Part shown: piece by piece, positions 45,519 to 54,915 of the stretch
Layout: every line of letters starts with the position of its first letter
Numbering within the stretch: the first letter of the stretch is position 1
NCBI RefSeq assembly: GCF_008698235.1
Contig: NZ_PEBH01000002.1
Coordinates: 1 to 64,000 of the forward strand
Direction: 5' to 3'
Source of the DNA: Bifidobacterium rousetti
Lineage (GTDB): Bacteria > Actinomycetota > Actinomycetes > Actinomycetales > Bifidobacteriaceae
DNA: 64,000 nt
Notes under the pieces: generated by a model
What the model was told of the DNA's origin: nothing
Database searches by the model: none
What the model saw: the letters and a program-made list of their open reading frames with translations, nothing else
Position numbers and translations under genes: made by a program

Positions 45519-46315
45519 CGTATCTCCTTCCTTCGCTTCGAATGCGGGGCTTCGTCGATTCCGTCGATTCCACGGCCCCTCAGGGAGGCATCATCTTCAT
45601 TATCGCCGGAATTAAGTCCCCGAAGCGGTTTTTCACCGGACTTTGCCTTCGGCGAACCGGATGGCGTCGAGACGGCGGACGCATTACCGGACTTACCGGA
45701 CCTTGCCTTCGATGAACCCGACGGCAGCTGCGTTCCGTAGCCGTGCTCGCGCGCGTAGGAGGCGAGCTCGCGCTTCAACTGCGTGCGCGCCCGGTTGAGA
45801 CGGCTCATCACCGTGCCGATCTTCACGCCCTGCTCCTCGGCGACCTGCTTGTAGGACTTGCCGTCGATCGCCGTGTCGATGAACACCTGCCGGCGTTCCG
45901 GCGACAGCTTGGAGAGGGCCTGCATGATCTCCTCGGGGGCGAAGGCGTCGAGGTACTCGTCCTCGGCGGACTTCAGCCCGTCCGAGGTGTGCTCGGAGGC
46001 CTCGTAGATGTCCCAGTCGTCGTATTCGCCGTCCGCGTCGTTGGCGCGCTGCGGGCGGCGCTTCGCCTTCGCGTACTGGTTGAAGTAGGTGTTGCGTTCG
46101 ATCGTGGTCATCCACGCCTCGAAGTTGGTGCCCTCCTGGAACGAGTCGAACGCCTTGAAGCCCTTCTCGAACGTGTCCTGCACGAGGTCCTGCGCGTCGT
46201 CCGGGTTGTTGGTGAGCCGCATCGCCTGCCGGTAGAGCGCGTTGAGCGCGGGCATGGCGAGCCGCTCGAACCTCGTGCGCCGTTCGGTCAGGGTCTCGTT
46301 CGTCTGTGTGGTCAC
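45515..46315 (-). CDS. ECF RNA polymerase sigma factor, SigR/SigH-like
   Basis: A 266-aa sigma factor. Region 2 is ALNALYRQAMRLTNNPDDAQ then DLVQDTFEKGFKAFDSF and EAWMTTIERNTYFNQYAKAK; region 4 is ALSKLSPERRQVFIDTAIDG and VKIGTVMSRLNRARTQLKRE. A Ser/Gly/Lys tail of about 75 residues after YGTQLP contains a near duplication (PSGSSKARSGK, PSGSPKAKSGE) and is atypical. The start is taken as GTG at 46315, 8 nt after a -10 TACAAT; ATG at 46372 is an alternative. SigR-type factors govern thiol-oxidative stress genes. Confidence 0.88.
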   Translation of the reverse strand: MTTQTNETLTERRTRFERLAMPALNALYRQAMRLTNNPDDAQDLVQDTFEKGFKAFDSFQEGTNFEAWMTTIERNTYFNQYAKAKRRPQRANDADGEYDDWDIYEASEHTSDGLKSAEDEYLDAFAPEEIMQALSKLSPERRQVFIDTAIDGKSYKQVAEEQGVKIGTVMSRLNRARTQLKRELASYAREHGYGTQLPSGSSKARSGKSGNASAVSTPSGSPKAKSGEKPLRGLNSGDNEDDASLRGRGIDGIDEAPHSKRRKEIR

Positions 46316-46412
46316 GTCCGCCCATTGTAATCGGCCCTGTGCGCGCTCACGGTCATTCCGTCCGGACGACATTCAGATGATTTTCAGCATCGACGCGCAC
46401 AGTAGGAGCGAC

Positions 46413-48017
46413 ATGATCGACCAGCCGAAAGGATCCCTCCCCATGGCACTGACCCTGAACTCCGCCGCCGAACTGCTTGCACGGCATCATCTGCTGCGGG
46501 AGGTGATCCACGACGGCGCATGGACCCGCACCGCGGCCAACGTCACGGATGCGGATACGCCGTTCGCGTCGATCACCTATGACACGCGCACGGTGTCCGC
46601 GGGCGCGATCCTGGTGTGCAAGGGACGGTTCAGGCCCGAGTTCCTCGACGGCTGCGACGAGAAGGGGCTCGCCGCGTACGTGGCCGAAACCGACCTGTCC
46701 GAACGCACGAAGGCGCCCGGCCTGATCGTCGACGACGCGCGCAAGGCCCTCGCGCTGCTCGCCGCCGAGTTCTACGGCCGGCCGCAGGACGAGTTCACCC
46801 TGATCGGCATCACCGGCACCAAGGGCAAGACCACCACCGCGTACTTCACGCAGGCCGTGCTCAACGCGTACTCGGGCGGCCGCTGCGCGCTGTTCTCGTC
46901 GGTCGACAACTGCCTCGACGGCCACACCTACGTCGAATCCGACCTGACGACGCCCGAATCGCTCGACGCGTTCCGCATGATGCGCGAGGCGGTCGATAAC
47001 GGCATGCGCTACCTCGTCATGGAGGTCAGCTCCCAGGCGTACAAGGTCCACAGGGTGTACGGCCTCACGTTCGACGTGGGCGCGTTCCTCAACATCTCCC
47101 CCGACCACATCTCCCCGATCGAACATCCGACGTTCGAGGACTACCTGCACTGCAAGCGCCAGATCACCGCGAACTGCCGCACGCTCGTGCTCAACGCCCA
47201 TGCCGCGCACGCCGACCTGATCCGCGAGGACGCGGCCGCCGCGGGCGTGCCCGTGCGTGACTTCGCGCTGCTCGACGAGACGCCGTCCGATCCGGCCGAC
47301 GCCCCGGCCGACCCCGGCACGACCGCCTACGCGTGGCCCGCCGACGCCTCCCACGACTCCTATCTCCTGCGCCTCGACGGGCGTGACCTGGGCCGCTACC
47401 GGCTGCATCTGGTCGGCGACTTCAACTACGAGAACGCCCTCGCCGCCGTCACCCTCGCCCACGCGGCCGGCGTGCCCGCCGACGCGGTCGAGGCGCTGCA
47501 CGCGATGGAGCCCACGCGCGTCTCCGGACGCATGGAGCTCACCCGCGACGAGGCGAGCGACACCGACGTGATCGTCGACTACGCGCACAACTACACGTCC
47601 GTCAAGGCGCTGCTCGACTTCGTCTACTCGCGCTACGCCGGGCGCGACCCGCACATCACGCTCGTCGCCGGATCGGCCGGCAACAAGGCGTACGACCGCC
47701 GACGCGAGATCGTCGAGGCCGCGCAGGACCGCATCGCCCGATTCGTGTTCACCGCCGAGGACACCGACACCGAGCCGTATGCGGACATCTGCCGCGACAT
47801 GCTCGCGGCCGTGACGAACCCGCAGGTGGCCACGACGACGATCCTCGACCGCGTCGAGGCGATCGCCGACGCCCTCGCCGACGCCAAGGCCCACCCCGAC
47901 CGCCTCGACGTGGTGCTCGTCATCGGCAAGGGGCACGAACGCTGGATCAAGGACCTCAACAAGCACGTGCCGTACGAGGGCGACGACCACGTCGTCCAAC
48001 GCCTGCTCGGCGCCTGA
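46413..48017 (+). CDS. MurE-like UDP-MurNAc-tripeptide synthetase (paralog 1)
   Basis: A Mur ligase of about 534 aa. Substrate pocket ITYDTRTV; ATP loop GITGTKGKTTTAYF; central MEVSSQAYKVHRVYGLTFDV and NISPDHISPIEHPT (lysylated-type Lys in HCKRQI); C-terminal DYAHNYTSVKAL. The region that in MurE reads D-D/N-P and selects the third amino acid is here EDTDTEPYAD, so the DNP/DDP motif is missing. The ATG at 46413 follows TAGGAG; ATG 46443 is also possible. It precedes a closer-to-consensus paralog, so the two may add different diamino acids or this one may have another role. Confidence 0.85.
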   Translation: MIDQPKGSLPMALTLNSAAELLARHHLLREVIHDGAWTRTAANVTDADTPFASITYDTRTVSAGAILVCKGRFRPEFLDGCDEKGLAAYVAETDLSERTKAPGLIVDDARKALALLAAEFYGRPQDEFTLIGITGTKGKTTTAYFTQAVLNAYSGGRCALFSSVDNCLDGHTYVESDLTTPESLDAFRMMREAVDNGMRYLVMEVSSQAYKVHRVYGLTFDVGAFLNISPDHISPIEHPTFEDYLHCKRQITANCRTLVLNAHAAHADLIREDAAAAGVPVRDFALLDETPSDPADAPADPGTTAYAWPADASHDSYLLRLDGRDLGRYRLHLVGDFNYENALAAVTLAHAAGVPADAVEALHAMEPTRVSGRMELTRDEASDTDVIVDYAHNYTSVKALLDFVYSRYAGRDPHITLVAGSAGNKAYDRRREIVEAAQDRIARFVFTAEDTDTEPYADICRDMLAAVTNPQVATTTILDRVEAIADALADAKAHPDRLDVVLVIGKGHERWIKDLNKHVPYEGDDHVVQRLLGA

Positions 48018-48080
48018 CGCACGGCGATGCACGGCGGGCACGGCGACGAACGGCCCGATAGGCCACCCCATGATGAACAT

Positions 48081-48107
48081 CGGATGAACACATCCGTGGA
48101 GTAGTAT
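48081..48107 (+). promoter_or_regulatory. Promoter with inverted repeat before MurE paralog 2
   Basis: CGGATG-AACA-CATCCG (48081-48096) lies immediately before a -10-like TAGTAT (48102-48107), over the expected -35 to spacer region. Operator function is inferred. Confidence 0.4.
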
Positions 48108-48160
48108 CGTGCGGTGACGCACGCGAGACCCGCGCGCCGCACGACACTAGGAGAGAGAAC

Positions 48161-49738
48161 ATGCCCACCACGACTTCGCCGCTGAGCCTCGCCTCCGCGG
48201 CCAAGCTGTTGGAAGACCATCACCTGCTGCGCGAGATCATCACGCCCGGGCTCTGGACCATGGACGCGACGCGCCTGCCCGGCGCCGACAGGCCGATCCC
48301 GGCAATCACCTACGACACGCGTCAGGTGCGCGAAGGCTCGCTGCTGTTCGTCAAGGGCCGGTTCAAGCCCGAGTTCCTCAACGGCATCGACGAGCGGGGC
48401 CTCGGCGTGTACGTGGCCGAGGAGGACCATTCGGACCGCACCAAGGCCCCCGGTCTGATCGTCGAGAACGTGCACAAGGCGATGAGCCTGCTCTCCGCCG
48501 AGTTCTACGGCCGCCCGCAGGACGAGTTCACCCTGGTCGGCATCACCGGCACCAAGGGCAAGACCACCACCGACTACTTCACGCACGCGATCCTCAACGC
48601 CTACTCCGGCGGCCGCGCGGCGATGATGAGCTCGATCGCCGTCTGCCTCGACGGGCGCACGTTCGCCCCGTCCAAGCTCACCACCCCGGAGCCGCTCGAC
48701 GCGTTCCGCATGATGCGCGAGGCTGTCGACAACGGCATGACATACCTCGTCATGGAGGTCAGCTCCCAGGCGTACAAGATCCAGCGCGTCTACGGGCTCA
48801 CCTTCGACGTGGGCGCCTTCCTCAACATCTCCCCCGACCACATCTCCCCGATCGAACACCCCACGTTCGAGGACTACTTCCACTGCAAGCGCCAGATCAT
48901 CGCCAACTCGCGCGCGATGGTGATCGGCGCAGACTCGGCGCATGTCGGCCTGCTCTTCGAGGACGCCGAAGCCGCAGGCGCGCCCGTCTCCACCTTCGCG
49001 CTGCACGACCCGGCCGCGGGCCGGCACACGCCCGCCGACGTGGTCGTCGCCGCCGACCCGAGCCGCAAGACCGGTTTCGTCGTGGCCCACGGCGACGACG
49101 CGGAGCTGTTCGAACTCGACATGCTCGGCGAATTCAACTTCCTCAACGCGGCCGCCGCGATCGCCATCGCGATGAAGGCCGGCGTGCCGTTCGGCGACGA
49201 GGCGATGCACGCGATCGAGACCGTGCACGTGCCGGGGCGCATGGAACGCTTCATCGGCTCCGACGGCATGCACGTCTACGTCGACTTCGCCCACAACTAC
49301 CTGTCCACCAAGGCGCTCGTCGACGAGATGATCCGCGTGTACGGCGAACGCAACCCGCGCATCACGCTCGTGTCCGGCACGACCGGCGGCAAGGCCATCG
49401 ACCGGCGCGAAGGCATCGTCAAGGGCGCGCTGGGACGCGCCGAATCGTTCATCTTCACGCTCGACGACCCCAACTTCGAGGACCCGCGCAAGATCTGCGA
49501 GGAGATGGCCTCCTTCGTGCCCGACGACGGCCGGCAGACCGTCGACATCATCGTCGACCGCGAACAGGCCATCGCCACCGCGATCCGCGAGGCGCGCGAA
49601 TCCACCGACCGCGACGGACGGTTCAACATCGTCCTCGTCATCGGCAAGGGCCACGAGACGCGCAACATCATCGACGGCAAGCCGGTCGACTGGCCCGGCG
49701 ACGCGACCATCGTGCGCCGCGAACTCGGACTCGACTGA
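48161..49738 (+). CDS. murE: MurE-like UDP-MurNAc-tripeptide synthetase (paralog 2)
   Basis: A 525-aa Mur ligase, about 55-60% identical by eye to paralog 1. ATP loop GITGTKGKTTTDYF, MEVSSQAYKIQRVYGLTFDV, and in the amino-acid-selecting region FTLDDPNFEDPRKICEE, a DDPN..DP motif as in lysine/ornithine-adding MurE rather than the DNPR of diaminopimelate enzymes. GAGAGAGAAC before the ATG. It would add L-Lys or L-Orn at position 3 of the peptidoglycan stem. A cross-bridge-type ATP-grasp ligase follows by 69 nt. Confidence 0.88.
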   Translation: MPTTTSPLSLASAAKLLEDHHLLREIITPGLWTMDATRLPGADRPIPAITYDTRQVREGSLLFVKGRFKPEFLNGIDERGLGVYVAEEDHSDRTKAPGLIVENVHKAMSLLSAEFYGRPQDEFTLVGITGTKGKTTTDYFTHAILNAYSGGRAAMMSSIAVCLDGRTFAPSKLTTPEPLDAFRMMREAVDNGMTYLVMEVSSQAYKIQRVYGLTFDVGAFLNISPDHISPIEHPTFEDYFHCKRQIIANSRAMVIGADSAHVGLLFEDAEAAGAPVSTFALHDPAAGRHTPADVVVAADPSRKTGFVVAHGDDAELFELDMLGEFNFLNAAAAIAIAMKAGVPFGDEAMHAIETVHVPGRMERFIGSDGMHVYVDFAHNYLSTKALVDEMIRVYGERNPRITLVSGTTGGKAIDRREGIVKGALGRAESFIFTLDDPNFEDPRKICEEMASFVPDDGRQTVDIIVDREQAIATAIREARESTDRDGRFNIVLVIGKGHETRNIIDGKPVDWPGDATIVRRELGLD

Positions 49739-49807
49739 CGGTCACCGCACCCCATCACACCCACGAAACGCAGAAACGCAGAAACGAAAACAGAAGCGAG
49801 GAACCCA

Positions 49808-51061
49808 ATGAACCCACGCACGCTCATCAGATCGGAACGGGACGTCTCCCGCTACCTGCAGCCGGTCATCTTCGGCGCCGACACGCTCGGATACTCCTAC
49901 ATCCGCTGCTTCCACGAAGCCTACGGCGTCACAAGCATCGTCATCGGCACCGCCGACCAGAAGTTCTGCTCCACCAGCCGCTTCGCCGATTACCGGATCG
50001 TCCCCCACGTCGACCAGGAGGACGTCATGCTCGACTACCTCGACAAGCTCGGCGCCGAACTCGCCGGCCGCAAGGTGCCGATCCTCGTCGGCTCCGGCGA
50101 CTGGTACGCGCGCATCTTCTCCCAGAACAAGGAACGCCTCGAACGCTACTTCGTCGTGCCGTACATCGACTTCGACCTGCTCGACCGCATCACGCAGAAG
50201 GGCGAGTTCTACAACATCTGCGAGAAGCTCGGCATCCCCTACCCCAAGACGTGGCGCTTCGACTGCTCCGACCCGGACGTGAGGATCCCCGTCGACGAAT
50301 TCACCTACCCGGTGATCGCCAAGCCCTCCAATTCGGCGCGCTACCACTACGCCGAATTCCCCGGCAAGGAGAAGGTCTTCACCATCGAGACCCCCGAGGA
50401 GCTCGAACACGTCTTCACCGAACTGCAGAACTCGGTGTACGACAAGGAGCTCATCGTTCAGGACTGCATCCCCGGCGACGACTCCCACCTGCGCTCCATC
50501 ACCTGCTTCTCCGACGCCGACGGCAACGTGCGCGTCTCCTGCATCGGGCAGGTCCTCCTGCAGGACCACCACCCCACCGCCATCGGCAACCCGGTGTGCA
50601 TCATGGACGACAACCAGCCCGACGTGGTCGCCCAGGCCGAGAGGTTCCTCAAGGAGGTCAAGTACGAGGGCTTCTCGAACTTCGACGCCAAATACGACGA
50701 GCGCGACGGCACATACAAGTTCTTCGAGATCAACACGCGGCCGGGCCGCAACACGTATTACCTGGCCCTCGCCGGCGTCAACTTCGTCACCCTGTTCGTC
50801 GACCACTTCGTACTCGGCAAGACGATCGACAGGCGCGTGCTCGACGGCGAGTTCCTGTTCCAGATGGTGCCGAAGTCGGTCATCAAGCGCTACGTCGCCG
50901 AACCGGAGCGTTCGCGCGCGCTCGAGCGCATCCGCTCCGGCAAGGCGGGATGCCCGCTGTTCTACCGCAAGGACACGCTGGCGCACCTGTTCTGGTCGGC
51001 GGTGAACTACTTCCACCAGATCACGAAGTTCCGCAGGTATCTGGGCAAGGCGCAGAAATAA
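49808..51061 (+). CDS. ATP-grasp carboxylate-amine ligase (D-Asp ligase-like)
   Basis: A 417-aa ATP-grasp enzyme. The N-terminal pre-ATP-grasp fold (PVIFGADTLGYSYIRCFHEA) is followed by FTYPVIAKPSNSARYHYAEF, an ATP-binding lysine strand, VQDCIPGDDSHLRSI and the metal-binding KFFEINTRPGRNTYYLALAG. This family includes the D-aspartate ligase that charges the lysine side chain of lipid-linked or nucleotide precursors in enterococci. Its place behind two MurE paralogs supports a role in the cross-bridge. The exact amino acid is not readable from sequence. Confidence 0.82.
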   Translation: MNPRTLIRSERDVSRYLQPVIFGADTLGYSYIRCFHEAYGVTSIVIGTADQKFCSTSRFADYRIVPHVDQEDVMLDYLDKLGAELAGRKVPILVGSGDWYARIFSQNKERLERYFVVPYIDFDLLDRITQKGEFYNICEKLGIPYPKTWRFDCSDPDVRIPVDEFTYPVIAKPSNSARYHYAEFPGKEKVFTIETPEELEHVFTELQNSVYDKELIVQDCIPGDDSHLRSITCFSDADGNVRVSCIGQVLLQDHHPTAIGNPVCIMDDNQPDVVAQAERFLKEVKYEGFSNFDAKYDERDGTYKFFEINTRPGRNTYYLALAGVNFVTLFVDHFVLGKTIDRRVLDGEFLFQMVPKSVIKRYVAEPERSRALERIRSGKAGCPLFYRKDTLAHLFWSAVNYFHQITKFRRYLGKAQK

Positions 51062-51135
51062 GTCCTTGTTGATGGCGTCCGTCCGACGTGACGGTATCAT
51101 GCTCTCTTTTTCCGCAGAAATGACTTCCGGGAGCC

Positions 51136-51222
51136 GTGTGGGGCGCCGGATTATGGTACACGACACACTCAAGGCCGTTCGGCCAAGCCTACGGTCGCGT
51201 ACCATAATCCGGCGCCCCACAC
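51136..51222 (+). repeat. Shared-core hairpin, copy 2
   Basis: A perfect 24-bp stem (51136-51159 with 51199-51222; starts GTGTGGGGCGCC) encloses a 39-nt loop whose bases 51161-51197 are identical to 15632-15668. Within the loop CGAC/GTCG continues the stem after one mismatch and GGCCG-TT-CGGCC forms an apical hairpin. It lies between the convergent ATP-grasp gene and smc. Confidence 0.85.
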
Positions 51223-51272
51223 TCTGTTCCAGCAAATGTCGCGTTTGCGGGACTACCGGATCATGCGCCTTG

Positions 51273-54200
51273 TCAGGTATTGCTCGAGGGGTTGGGGCGC
51301 GGGAGGCGCTGGCTGATGATGGCGGTGACGCCGTCGGAGCGCATCGTGACGCCGTAGAGGGCGTCGGCGATGGACATCGTGCGCTGCTGGTGGGTGATCA
51401 CGATGAGCTGGGCGTGCTCGCGCAAGCGGTCGAGCGCGTTCAACAGACGGGTCAGGTTCACGTCGTCGAGCGCGGCCTCCACCTCGTCCATCACGTAGAA
51501 CGGGCTGGGACGCGCGGTGAAGATCGCGAACAGCAGCGCCAGCGCGGTCAGCGAGCGCTCGCCGCCGGACAGCAGGCTCAGCTGCTTGACGCGCTTGCCG
51601 GCGGGGCTGGCCTCGACGATCACACCGGTGGCAAGCAGGTCGTCAGGGTTCTCGAGGCGGAGCCTGCCGGTGCCGCCGGGGAACAGCGTGGCGAACATCG
51701 ACTCGAACGCCTTGGCGGTGTCCTCGAACGCGGTGCGGAACACGTCGACCATCGTCCGGTCCAATCCCTGAATCAGGTCCATCAGGTCGTCGCGGGACTT
51801 GGCCACGTCGTTACGCTGGTCATTCAGATACCGGTGTCGCTCCTCGAGGGCGTCGTATTCCTCGGTGGCGAGCGGGTTCACCTTGCCCAGCGCCTTCAGG
51901 TCGCGCATCGCCTTCTCGAGGCGTTTCTCCTGTTCGGCGCGCACGTACGGGACGGTGCGGATGGCGGGTCCGGTGTCCTTGCTCTCCTCGCTGTCCTTGC
52001 CATCCACCGGGATCGGGGCGCCGGTCTCGTCGAGGACAGGGACGGGCCGATCGGGGCCGTATTCGGCGATCAGGTCGTCCAGTCCCATGCCGAGGTCGTC
52101 GTTCGCCTTCTGGGTCAGCTGGCCGTATTCGGTGGCGAGGCGCTCGCGGGTCACGTCAAGCTCGTGCTCGCGCGCGGTCAGGTCGGTGACCGTCGGCTCG
52201 ATCGCGTTGCGGCGTTCGCGCAGGGTCTTCAGCTCCGCATTGTGGTCGGACGCGGCGGCCTGCAGTCGGTCGCGGCGTTCCACGACGTCGGCGATCGCCC
52301 GCTCGACCATCGCGGCCGCGTCCCGCGCGTCCAGGGCGATGCGATGCGCGCGTTCCGCCTGTTCGCGGCGTTTCGCGTTCAGCGCCTCGATGCGGGCGCG
52401 GCGCTCGGCGACCTCCTTCGCGTTGGCGTGCAGCAGGCCGGCCTGACGGGTGAGCGATTCCGCCTTGCGGCTCGCCTCAGTCCATGCGATCTTCGCGGCC
52501 GTCTCCTGATCGCGTGCCATGCCGAGCGCCGACTCCAGTTCGCGCCCGCGCCCGGCGAGCTCGTCGGCGTCCGCATGCCCGTTCTCGGCCTGTTCGGCCG
52601 TGTGCAATGCGTGGTTCAGGTCGTCGAGTTTCGTCTGATGGGTGTCTTGCTCCCCGTCGATGCGCACGGCGCGGTCGCGCAGCTGGACGATCTGACGGTC
52701 CAGTTTCGCGACGAGCTCGTCGGCCGACGCAAGGGACGCGGCGGCCTGACGCGCCTTGAGCCGCAGCTCGGTGTGACGTTGCGCGGCGGTGTCGACCGCC
52801 CGCGACGCCTCGTCACGGGATGCTTTTGCGGCCGTGACCTTCTCGTCGATCCCGGCGAGTTCGGCGGTCAGCTCCTTGACACGCTTCAGGGCGCGCGAGC
52901 GCTTCGCGGCCAGTGACAGGTCGCTTTGCGACAGCGACGAGCCGCCGACCGCGGCGACGCCGGCGGTGAACACCTCGCCGTCGCGCGTGACCGCGTGCAC
53001 CGGGGCCGCGGCACCGGCGGCGGGGGAATCCGAGACCAACTGCTGCGCCTGCCCGGCGGTCTCGGCGATCGCATAGCCGCCGAGCAGCACCCGCACCGCG
53101 TCGACCACGCGGGCGGCCACGGCCGGATCGGGGGCGTCGGGATTGGCGGAGACCAGCGACGAGAGTCGCTGCGGGTCCGCCGGGGATGAGTCGTCCGCAT
53201 CATCCGTCGAATCCACCGGGGTGACGACGACGGCCCGTCCGAGACGGTCGGCGCCGGCCCGTTCGAGGGCGTGCAGCATGTGTGCGGCGTCGGGGACGAC
53301 CAACGCGCCCGCGAAGCCGTCGAGGGCGCGTGCGACGGCCTCCTCCCAGCCGTCGGCCACGGCGATGAAGTCGGCGAGGCGGCCCATCACGCCGAGTCCC
53401 TTGTCCGAGGCGAGCGATCCGGAGGCGCTGCGGTTCGCCAGCGTGTCCTCAAGCGCGTCGGCCTTGGCGTTCAGCGAGATCACCTGCGCGTTGAGGTCGC
53501 GCTGGCGGTCAAGCAGGTCGTTGAGCTCGTCGCGGCGTCGGGCGAGGAGCCCTCGGGCCGCGTCCAACGCCTCGGAGCCGTCGTCGGCATCGGGGTCGGA
53601 CGCCTCGCGCAGACGGTCGCGCTGAGTCAGGGCGTCGGCGCGCTGGGCGGCGAGCGACTCCGACTGCGCGGCGAGATCCTTCGCCCGGCCCTGGGCCAGC
53701 TGCACGGCCGATTCCTCGCGCGCGATCATCTCGCGCAACTTGGCGACGCGCGCGTCACGCTCCTGGGCGGTGCGGCGCAGCTCGTCCAGCGTCTGACGCA
53801 CGGAGGCCAGCCGCTGCTCGCCGGCGGCGCGGGACTCGGTGGCCTTGTCGAGCGCGAGCCGCGCGTTCGCGGCCGCCTCGGACTGCACCTTGGCCTGTGA
53901 TTCGAGCTCGGCGGCGCGGTGTTCGAGGATCGATGGGTCCTCCCCCGGATTCGCGACCACCTGACCGGCGAGGGAGCGGCCGCGTTCGTCCGCGAGCGCG
54001 GCGAGCGCGTCCAGCCGCTCCCGGATCTGCGTGAGCGCGCGCCACGTCTGGTTGACCGTGTCGATGGCGGGGCTGGAACGCCCCACGGCGGTCTCGACCT
54101 GTTCGATGCGCACCTTGACCTGCGCGAGCTCGCGCCGGGCCGCGCCGAGGTCGCCGCGCACGCGCGTCAGATCGGCGTGCACGGCGTCGCGGCGTCGCAT

Positions 54201-54911
54201 CGCGGCGACGGCGTCGTCGGCGTACAGGCGGGATCGGGCGTCACGCAGGGAGACCCGGATCGCGTCGGCGCGGCGTGAGACGCGCGCCTGGCGTCCGAGC
54301 GGCCCCATCTGACGTCGGATCTCGCCCAGGAGGTCGTCGAGACGGTTGAGGTTGGTCTCGGTGTTGGCGAGCTTGCGCAGCGCGCGCTCCTTGCGCTTGC
54401 GGTGCTTGAGGATGCCGGCGGCCTCCTCGATGAACGCGCGGTGGCCGGACGGGTCGGCCTTGAGGATCGAATCGAGTCGCCCCTGACCGACGATCACATG
54501 CATCTGCTGGCCGAGACCGGTGTCGCTCAGCAGCTCCTGGATGTCGAGCAGACGGCATGGCGAGCCGTTGATCGCGTATTCGGAGCCGCCGTTGCGGAAG
54601 ATCGTGCGCGAGATCGTGACCTCGCTGTAGTCGATGTCCAGCGCGTGATCGCTGTTGTCGATGGTCAGGCTCACCTGCGCGCGGCCGAGTGCCGGGCGGG
54701 AGGACGTGCCGGCGAAGATCACGTCCTCCATCGAGGTGCCGCGCAGGTTCCTCGCGCCCTGCTCGCCCATCACCCAGGTCAGGGCGTCGACGATGTTCGA
54801 TTTGCCGGAACCGTTGGGTCCGACGACGGCGGTGATGCCGGGCTCGAAGCGCAGGGTCGTGGCGGATGCGAAGGATTTGAAGCCTTTGAGGGTGAGTTCC
54901 TTGAGATACAC
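51273..54911 (-). CDS. smc: Chromosome segregation protein SMC
   Basis: A 1212-aa SMC ATPase. The head starts MYLKELTLKGFKSFA with Walker A GPNGSGKSNIVDAL. Two long coiled coils flank a hinge (about residues 525-640, KGLGVMGRLADFIAVADGW). The C-terminal head has signature LSLLSGGERSLTALALLFAI and Walker B PFYVMDEVEAALDDVN. It works with ScpA/ScpB encoded at 25863-27383. The start is a GTG 4 nt after the folC stop, so it is cotranscribed with folC. Confidence 0.97.
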   Translation of the reverse strand: MYLKELTLKGFKSFASATTLRFEPGITAVVGPNGSGKSNIVDALTWVMGEQGARNLRGTSMEDVIFAGTSSRPALGRAQVSLTIDNSDHALDIDYSEVTISRTIFRNGGSEYAINGSPCRLLDIQELLSDTGLGQQMHVIVGQGRLDSILKADPSGHRAFIEEAAGILKHRKRKERALRKLANTETNLNRLDDLLGEIRRQMGPLGRQARVSRRADAIRVSLRDARSRLYADDAVAAMRRRDAVHADLTRVRGDLGAARRELAQVKVRIEQVETAVGRSSPAIDTVNQTWRALTQIRERLDALAALADERGRSLAGQVVANPGEDPSILEHRAAELESQAKVQSEAAANARLALDKATESRAAGEQRLASVRQTLDELRRTAQERDARVAKLREMIAREESAVQLAQGRAKDLAAQSESLAAQRADALTQRDRLREASDPDADDGSEALDAARGLLARRRDELNDLLDRQRDLNAQVISLNAKADALEDTLANRSASGSLASDKGLGVMGRLADFIAVADGWEEAVARALDGFAGALVVPDAAHMLHALERAGADRLGRAVVVTPVDSTDDADDSSPADPQRLSSLVSANPDAPDPAVAARVVDAVRVLLGGYAIAETAGQAQQLVSDSPAAGAAAPVHAVTRDGEVFTAGVAAVGGSSLSQSDLSLAAKRSRALKRVKELTAELAGIDEKVTAAKASRDEASRAVDTAAQRHTELRLKARQAAASLASADELVAKLDRQIVQLRDRAVRIDGEQDTHQTKLDDLNHALHTAEQAENGHADADELAGRGRELESALGMARDQETAAKIAWTEASRKAESLTRQAGLLHANAKEVAERRARIEALNAKRREQAERAHRIALDARDAAAMVERAIADVVERRDRLQAAASDHNAELKTLRERRNAIEPTVTDLTAREHELDVTRERLATEYGQLTQKANDDLGMGLDDLIAEYGPDRPVPVLDETGAPIPVDGKDSEESKDTGPAIRTVPYVRAEQEKRLEKAMRDLKALGKVNPLATEEYDALEERHRYLNDQRNDVAKSRDDLMDLIQGLDRTMVDVFRTAFEDTAKAFESMFATLFPGGTGRLRLENPDDLLATGVIVEASPAGKRVKQLSLLSGGERSLTALALLFAIFTARPSPFYVMDEVEAALDDVNLTRLLNALDRLREHAQLIVITHQQRTMSIADALYGVTMRSDGVTAIISQRLPRPNPSSNT

Positions 54912-54915
54912 CTAG

